Positions 58,031 to 64,000 of a stretch of 64,000 nt of DNA are shown here, piece by piece. The translations under genes were made by a program, and so were the position numbers. The stretch spans positions 558,001 through 622,000 of the forward strand of contig JAWZSP010000007.1 of assembly GCA_034401135.1 (NCBI GenBank), given 5' to 3'. This stretch comes from Volutella citrinella. Taxonomy: Eukaryota > Ascomycota > Sordariomycetes > Hypocreales > Nectriaceae. Positions within the stretch are counted from its first letter, which is position 1. Every line of letters begins with the position of its first letter. The notes under the pieces were generated by a model that worked only from the letters and a program-made list of their open reading frames with translations, did not search any database and was not told where the DNA came from.

Positions 58031-58960
58031 GGAGCGGTACCGGCACTTGGATTAGATCTCATGCATCAGTAGCCAGAATAGCTGTAATTACAGATACGAT
58101 ACCCCTCCATTTGTCGCTGTTAGCCGCCCGAATCACATCTGTGTGATCCATCACATCTGCCTCATGCCGTGTTAAAGCGCAGCCATGGCCCCCCTCCGTC
58201 TTCGCAGTCCGACACAAGCCACTGCGGATCTATCGAGATGCGCCCAGCACACCTTCGGCTCTCTCCCTGGTAGTACAGCACCACCGACGGCCTCATCAAA
58301 CCCCCGCGTTTTCCCACAAGCCACGAGAATGGGCGGGGTAGCACGCCCCAGCCGTCGGGACGCAGCCGAAGTTCGGCCCCGGTGCCGCGCCCCGGACTTG
58401 TCTCACTGGTCCGGCTGACGATGCACCTCCTCTGCAACCTCTGATAAGCCGGGCCTCAAAAGGGAAATGATTCTGCACCCCCGGCAGGTCAAGTGATGTG
58501 CCGCCCCTACGCTTAAACGTGACGGCATGCAGGCCCATCACCAGCCCAAACAACCGACGCTTTCCTATCTCCTGGTAAATGTCACCCCCTCCCCGGGCTG
58601 TGCACCCGGTTCCTGCTTGATTGGCCCCGCGATGCGTCAAGTTACGCCATCAGTTATCATCCCGCTGCACCTCTGCCTCCTGGGGAGCCACTGGCCGCGC
58701 TGCTTACACGCCACCTCCCACGTTGGTAGATAGCCAAGCACGGCTGGCCCACATATCAACCCTCCGTGGCGGCATGTCTCGTTTATTCTCGGGCGAGTGA
58801 TTCTAGCCTAGCTCGAGGAGGGGAAGCTGACTCTATCGTCTGAAGCTTCGAGTGACGATAAAAGGAGTGCCGTCTCCTCCCATGTCACTGCATACTGGCC
58901 ATCCGAGCTTGTTGTGCTGTCTCGCAACTCTGATCCAATTTATAAATTAATTCATTCAAC
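58031..58960. other. Intergenic
   Basis: About 930 bp without a supportable gene; TATAAATTAA at about 58940 lies 20 bp before the proline dehydrogenase start and is probably not its TATA box. Confidence 0.4.
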
Positions 58961-60377
58961 ATGCTACCTAGAGCTCCTTGGCCGTTGACCTCTGCCCTGT
59001 ACTACCACCCATACCAAGCAGTCAGACGCTGTAGCGATGTCGCCGTCAAGCGAGCCGTGCCTCCGCCCACGAACAGCCTGAGCAAATCGGCTCTGTCCCG
59101 GCTTCCCACGCAGACGGTCGTGCGCTCGGCTGTGCTGACCACGCTCATGTCCACCAGCTGGCTGATGCGGCCGTCCCTGTCCATGCTGGGCTACATTGTG
59201 AAGTCCAAGTCTGCCCTCCTGAACCCAGATAGAAATCCAATCCTCAACAAGATCCTGCGGTGGTCCGTCTACGACCAGTTCTGCGCGGGCACGACGGCCG
59301 CAGAGGTGAGCAAGACAGTGAAGCAGATCAAGGGCATAGGATACCACGGCATCATCCTGGGATACTCCAAGGAGATCGTGGTGGACCCCCACGAGGTTGC
59401 CGCTAGCCATAGCTCCACAGAGTATGGGCCAAAGTGCTACGAGGCCATTGATATCTGGAAGAATGGCACTCTGGATACACTCCGCATGATTGAGCCTGGG
59501 GATTTGCTAGCAGTCAAGTAAGTGCGAGCCTAGTTCCGTATGTACTATATTGACAAGACCAAGACTCACTGGCGCCGGTCCTATTGCTCTCGACGCCATG
59601 CAGAGCCGCGAGGAGATGCCAGCCGCCATCAAAGCCGCCGTGGACGAGATCTGCCTCGAGACACGCAAACGCGGCTGCCGACTGTGGCTCGACGCCGAGC
59701 AGCAGGCTCTCCAGCCGGGACTGGACGAATGGGCCATCGCCTTGATGCGGGAGCACAACAAGGACGGCTGCGCCCTCATCTACAACACCATCCAGGGCTA
59801 CCTCAAGGGCGCGAGGGCCAACGCGGAGCGGCACCTGACGCAAGCGGCGCGTGAGGGCTGGACCGTCGGCATCAAGCTCGTCCGCGGGGCGTACATCGAG
59901 AACGAGGTCCGCAGCCTCATCCACGACACAAAGCAGGACACGGACGCTTCGTATGACGGCATCGCGCGGATGCTCATCGAGCGCAAGATGCCCGCCGGAT
60001 CCGAGAACGTGGCGTTCCCCTCGGCAGCGCTCTTCCTGGCCACGCACAACGCCGACAGCGCGGCCAAGGCGCTCAACTTGCACCGTCGACGGGCGCGCGA
60101 GGGCCTGCCGTCGACGAGGATGGAGTGCGGCCAGATCATGGGCATGGCCGACGAGCTGGGCTGCGGGCTGATCCAGGACTACGAGGCGGCGGCCGAGCAG
60201 CACGGGCCGGACCCCACGGCCCCGCGGGTGCTCAAGTGCCTGCCGTGGGGGTCCGTGTCCGAGTGCCTCGAGTACCTGTACCGCCGGGCTGTTGAGAATA
60301 GGGGCGCCGTGGAGAGGACGCAGCACATGGCGCGGGACATGAGGCGGGAGCTGCGTCGCCGGGTGTTGGGTAGATAG
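58961..60377 (+). CDS. PUT1: Mitochondrial proline dehydrogenase, 456 residues
   Basis: Two exons, 58961-59517 and 59564-60377, with a 46-nt intron (GTAAGT...CCAAG) joining LLAVK to LTGAGPIALDA in frame. The N terminus is rich in Arg, Ser and Pro without acids (MLPRAPWPLTSALYYHPYQA), a mitochondrial targeting signal. The FAD-binding TIM barrel shows RLWLDAEQQALQPGLDEWAI, CALIYNTIQGYLKGA, GIKLVRGAYIENEV, LFLATHN and MECGQIMGMADELGCGLIQD. It oxidises proline to pyrroline-5-carboxylate in mitochondria, feeding electrons to the respiratory chain, and allows proline use as nitrogen or carbon source. The partner P5C dehydrogenase is not in the window. Length matches the fungal family. Confidence 0.94.
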
Positions 60378-60694
60378 AGAGGCATGGACTCGACGCATAG
60401 ACTTGATGAAGTATAAATCAAAGACATATCAAAGAGGTATCAAAGAATATGAGCAAATTTCATTTATGTAAACGTGAGGGCATCCCGATTCCCCTTCCTT
60501 CGGGCCATTCTGATATGAGCCAGCCACATGCGCTATGGACCCCGGCCGGCTGATTCAGCTCATCCTTCTCGCTCAGTGCTGCTTGCCAGCACAAGGTAGA
60601 GCGAATTTCCTCATCTAGAGTAATATGATGACAATGAAGTTGAAAAAGTGTGCAATGTAGTCAAACAGGCCCCCGTTCCCCTGAGACACAACGT

Positions 60695-61108
60695 TCAGGG
60701 GCAGTCGAGACCGCCAAGGCTGTTATCCGTGGCGTCGACCCAGGCCTTCTGGATCATTGCACCAGTGCACTCCCCCCCGTGTTGAAAAGGGCCCCAGGCA
60801 AGTGATGAATCCGAATCGTTCCTGAAGCACAGGGTTGGCTTGTCAAGTTGGCATTCCGGGTTCTTTTTCACCCCCGTGAACATGGCTGAGCAGAACTGCT
60901 GGATAGTACCCTCCGGGATGACGCTGGCGGTGACAAACCACGAAAAGTCGTTGAATTTCTGGCAACGAGCCGGAGACGCTCGGGGTGGTCGAGGAGCGAC
61001 GACGACGGCTTGCGGGTCACGCTCGACGAGTTCGGGAGAGGAAGAAGGGTAGGCCAAGGTGGGCACGGCTGTGGCAGCGGCCATGATGGCGAGAAGGCTG
61101 AACTTCAT
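60695..61108 (-). CDS. Small secreted protein with six cysteines, 137 residues
   Basis: A minus-strand single-exon ORF. The start at 61108 (MKFSLLAIMAAATAVPTLAY) is chosen because it opens a signal peptide; the extension upstream to 61201 is polar and leader-like. A short pro-region ending in ELVERDPQ could be cut by a Kex2-like or other protease. The remaining 90 residues carry six cysteines, among them RCQKFNDF, QQFCSAMF, NPECQLDKPTLCFRNDSD and GGECTGAM, with a final GLDCP. NDS is a possible N-glycosylation site. No known domain is recognised; a role in host or microbe interaction is conceivable but not shown. Confidence 0.65.
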   Translation of the reverse strand: MKFSLLAIMAAATAVPTLAYPSSSPELVERDPQAVVVAPRPPRASPARCQKFNDFSWFVTASVIPEGTIQQFCSAMFTGVKKNPECQLDKPTLCFRNDSDSSLAWGPFQHGGECTGAMIQKAWVDATDNSLGGLDCP

Positions 61109-61201
61109 GGTGTGCGTTGAGTTTGAAGATGGAGATGGAGAGAGGTTGTTTGGAAAGAGAGGCTTGGAGTTGTGGTGGGTTCCGAGGTGAGATGATGCCA
61201 A

Positions 61202-62472
61202 GAATTAAGTACAGTGGACAGAGCAAAGAGCGCGGTTGGAGACGCTTATTGTATTTTCTGGATATGGAGCAGGCGTGAAGGATTGATCTAGCAGAGCGTG
61301 AAGGATCGTAGGATCTCACTACTGCAACTTAGTAACGGATTCACTTTGTCTCGATAGAAATAAGCCCCTAAGGTAGGCTCTGCGTGGGGGCCTAAATGTG
61401 AGCCAATTATTTCTGCAAGTTGTCGGGTAGTTGACTTAATCAGTGATGATACATGCGTACGAAGGGTGTATTTTCATCCCATCCACAATGCAGTCGGGTG
61501 TCATTCACTCGTGCAGGGCGCAAAGGCCTACTATGGGTACTTACTACGATAGGATAGACATGTGCTGCGGCTACTTCGCACGTGTCGGCCTTAGTGGCTA
61601 ATTCCTACTGAAGGGGGCGGAAGCATTTTGAGCCGAACAGCTTGTTCAAAGACTTGGGGCAAAAACAGGAGCGAGCGGCCGCCGACCATGGAATCGCCTC
61701 ATTGAGAGGATGAGAGCCAAATAATTACTAAGGCGACGGGACGCCCTTCCCTTCAGAAACTTGAACCACCGACAGCCTCTACCCTTGGCGGAGCGAAAGC
61801 AGGAAGCGCCGGCTCCCTCTCCAAGGCTGTTAGCTGAAGCTTTTTCGGTTCCAGGAGCGCACGCCTAGAGGGGTCGAGACCGTTTGCATCTGCAACCCAT
61901 TCCCGCTGTTGTGGCGATTCATGAGAATCACCGGCACCTGTGGCAGCGGCACCTGTGGCAGCGAGTCCCCCCGGAAGGCTCGCCCGCAGTCGCAGAGCCT
62001 GATCCACGAGCGGGAGGCTGCGTCCCATCGTGCATAGCAGACCGGTGTTGTTTGGCGCCGTCGGACCGGCCGGGTCGGTGGTGAGGGGGAGGGCGGTGGT
62101 CGACGTGACGGGGGAAAAGCCGCGAGAAGAACCCATCCGGCGGGCGAGAAACGTGCTGGTGTGTGTGCAACTAGGGAATGCTCGCGTCAGAAGCCTCGAC
62201 TCTCGAGCAATCCTTTCTTATCGCTTCGACTTTGACTTACACGGTGGATTGGTCCCCACCCATTGTGTTCTCGTCTGGCGCCCTCTCCGCCAGCCGGAGC
62301 TGGTCGCCATCCCGCAATGGGCATCAAGGGCTGTGAAGGATTAGGAACGATATACCCCAGAGGAGCCCCATCGCAGCGACATACCTCGCGTCGTCGTTCA
62401 GCCTCGCCGGCTGCGATGCTATTGCTCCTACGCCGTAGTGGGTGAAGGGGGGTAGCGTGCTGGTGCAGGCAG
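61202..62472. other. Intergenic, with one uncertain minus-strand ORF (61753-62136)
   Basis: About 1.3 kb. A 127-residue minus-strand ORF is Pro/Thr/Ala-rich at its start (MGSSRGFSPVTSTTALPLTT) and includes a perfect 15-bp tandem duplication, CACCTGTGGCAGCGG, at about 61935-61964. It has no known domain and could be spurious. Confidence 0.3.
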
Positions 62473-64000
62473 TTAGTCAATCCACTTACACTCGTTCAAA
62501 GAGACACCCACGTCTTGTCGAGGCCCCGCCCATCTCTCGTCGGCAGGTCGAGGCTCGGGAATCTCGAGTTCGGCCCAGCCACTGTCGGTAGGCCGCATGG
62601 GCTCCGGGCCATCTACCAGCCACCGCATCGGATCCCGCTCGTCTCTCTGCCTCTGCGGCAACTCGGCTCCGTCCCTCTGCCGCTGTGGCAGCTCGCGAGT
62701 GTCTCTGCGCAAGTGCAACTGCTCGACTTCGTCTCTCAGGCGCTGCAGCATCTCGGCGTCATGCGGTGACTCGGGCTCACCCCTCTGCCGCCTTCGCAAC
62801 TCGGCTTCACCTCTCCGCTGCGGCACCTCAACCTCATCCCTCTGCCGCGGCCGCTCAGCTTCTCTTGCCAGACGAGCCAGCCTGTCCCGCGGAATGTTCC
62901 ACAGCACCGGCGTCTCCCCCTCACGCGGCCGCAGCTGCGGGATCCTCAACCCACCACTGCCCGCCAGCTCATCTCCCCGGCGCTGCACCCGCATCTGCTC
63001 CGGCTTCGTCCCCGGCCGCTCTCGAATCGGCAACCGCAGCTCGCGTCGCCCAAACACGGGGCAGAAGCACTCCCCCCAGATGCGGCCGCACAGGTAGCAG
63101 AACTCTGTCCCACACGGGCATCTGCCGCCGAGTCAGCAAGCAACGTCGTCACACTTACACACACAGACACCCGTCTCTGTCGCAAGCAGGCCCGGATACT
63201 CACGTCAGGTGGTTGCATCCCTCGAATAGCGAGATGATCCTCCCGCACCCAGGGCAGTTGACCATGCCGTTGCGGTCCATCGTCTCCCACACGTCCTCGA
63301 CGGCCTCGCCCTCCTCGCACCCCTCGCCCCTCCCGTGCGCTCTCCCGCTGCAGCTCCGACACGTCCGCTTCCCGCACGCCGGACACTCGTCTCCGCCCTC
63401 GGTCGGCATCAGCGCCGCGCACCGCTCGTCGTGGCAGTGTGTCTGTTGGTGCGGCGGCACTGCGGCCTCCTCGGCCATCTGCCGGTTCAGGTGCACCAGC
63501 GCCGGCCGTCCAACGAACCGGATCGCCTCTTCTGCGAGCGGCTGGCAGCACCGCGGCGGGAAGCTCTCCCCCGATCGGAGGCCGACCCGTATCGCTTCGC
63601 GGAGGCAGGGCGTGCAGTAGACGCACCCGCACTCGAGCCACGCGTGCGCCTCTTCTCCGCAGATGAGGCACTCGCCGCCGATGCTCACTCGCTGGGCGTC
63701 GGACTCGTCTATCTCGGGCGACGTGCGCACCGCCGCCGCTCTCTCCTCGGCCGTCAACGACACCATCGAGTCCGGGTTTCGAACGTCGGGGTGCTCGAGG
63801 CCCGTCCTCGCTACCTCCTCGTCAGACATGATGCGTGAGACAATCTGCGCCTGTTCCTGAGGCTCCGCCGATTGGATCGCGAGAATGGCCGCCTGCGCCA
63901 GCGCTTCTTCGGACAAGTTCTCCATATCTCCTGGTCGTACTATCTCTTGCCTGTACATGAGATCCACGAGGTCGCCGTGGACCCGGTGCAACGGCCTGTT
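62473..64000 (-). CDS. RBR-type (RING-IBR-RING) E3 ubiquitin ligase, N terminus outside window
   Basis: Minus strand, open to the right edge, so the 5' end is missing. Exons 64000-63204 and 63121-62473 are joined by an 82-nt intron (GTGAGT...GGCAG) that splits RING2. RING1 is ECLICGEEAHAWLECGCVYC with TPCLREAI and CCQPL. The IBR is THCHDERCAALM, CPACGKRTCRSC, then GC. RING2 is VNCPGCGRIISLFEGCNHL joined to TCPCGTEFCYLCG; the catalytic Cys is expected in this last segment. After that comes a long tail of about 190 residues, strongly Arg/Glu/Gln-rich with imperfect repeats such as LPQRQRDGAELPQRQRDERD. RBR ligases form an E3-ubiquitin thioester before transfer. The target is unknown. Confidence 0.85.

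Noticed and set aside
1..64000. CRISPR arrays, bacterial operons, and secondary-metabolite backbone genes (PKS, NRPS, terpene synthase)
   Set aside because: None seen. The genome is eukaryotic, and the tailoring-type enzymes present are not accompanied by a backbone enzyme.

Overview
The window is nuclear DNA from a filamentous ascomycete (Pezizomycotina). The signs are short spliceosomal introns of about 45-90 nt with GT...AG ends, compact intron-poor genes spaced 0.5-2 kb apart, GC-rich coding sequence, secreted hydrolases and several small cysteine-rich secreted proteins. The gene set (vacuolar-type M28 aminopeptidase, a multidomain Pr1C-like subtilase, spherulin-4-like protein, rhodopsin-domain receptor) fits a sordariomycete, perhaps Hypocreales. 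That placement is inference and was not tested.

Layout. 0-3 kb: the 5' end of CFT1 (minus strand, running off the window) faces away from an LMBD1-type membrane protein. 3.6-16.8 kb: a gene-poor stretch of about 13 kb made of broken coding debris: pieces of SNF2-type helicases, a fungal-type protein kinase, an F-box protein and a copia-like gag, with one intact but unidentified ORF. 16.9-22.6 kb: a zinc-finger protein, a six-exon aldo-keto reductase and a divergently transcribed zinc alcohol dehydrogenase. 22.8-28 kb: an interrupted pseudogene, a secreted protein built of cysteine-rich repeats, an MNN1-family mannosyltransferase and a spherulin-4-like secreted protein. 30-37.4 kb: M28 aminopeptidase, an unidentified conserved-looking protein, an eight-cysteine secreted peptide, an intron-containing tRNA-Ile and a SAM methyltransferase. 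38-45.6 kb: cytochrome P450, rhodopsin-domain integral membrane protein, secreted EthD-domain protein and GNAT acetyltransferase. 46.6-64 kb: a small secreted protein visible only after splicing, a subtilase with a single-base frameshift, a methionine-permease-like transporter, a sugar transporter, NADH-cytochrome b5 reductase, proline dehydrogenase, another small secreted protein and a partial RBR E3 ubiquitin ligase.

How the genes relate. Fungal genes here are independent transcription units and I see no clear pathway cluster: there is no PKS, NRPS or terpene-synthase backbone. A loose nutritional theme is visible: secreted proteases release peptides and amino acids, permeases import amino acids and sugars, and proline dehydrogenase oxidises proline in mitochondria. 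Four or five secreted cysteine-containing proteins without recognisable domains are effector-type candidates.

Exon coordinates were derived by hand from splice signals and checked by frame arithmetic. Family assignments come from recognised motifs, not from database searches.
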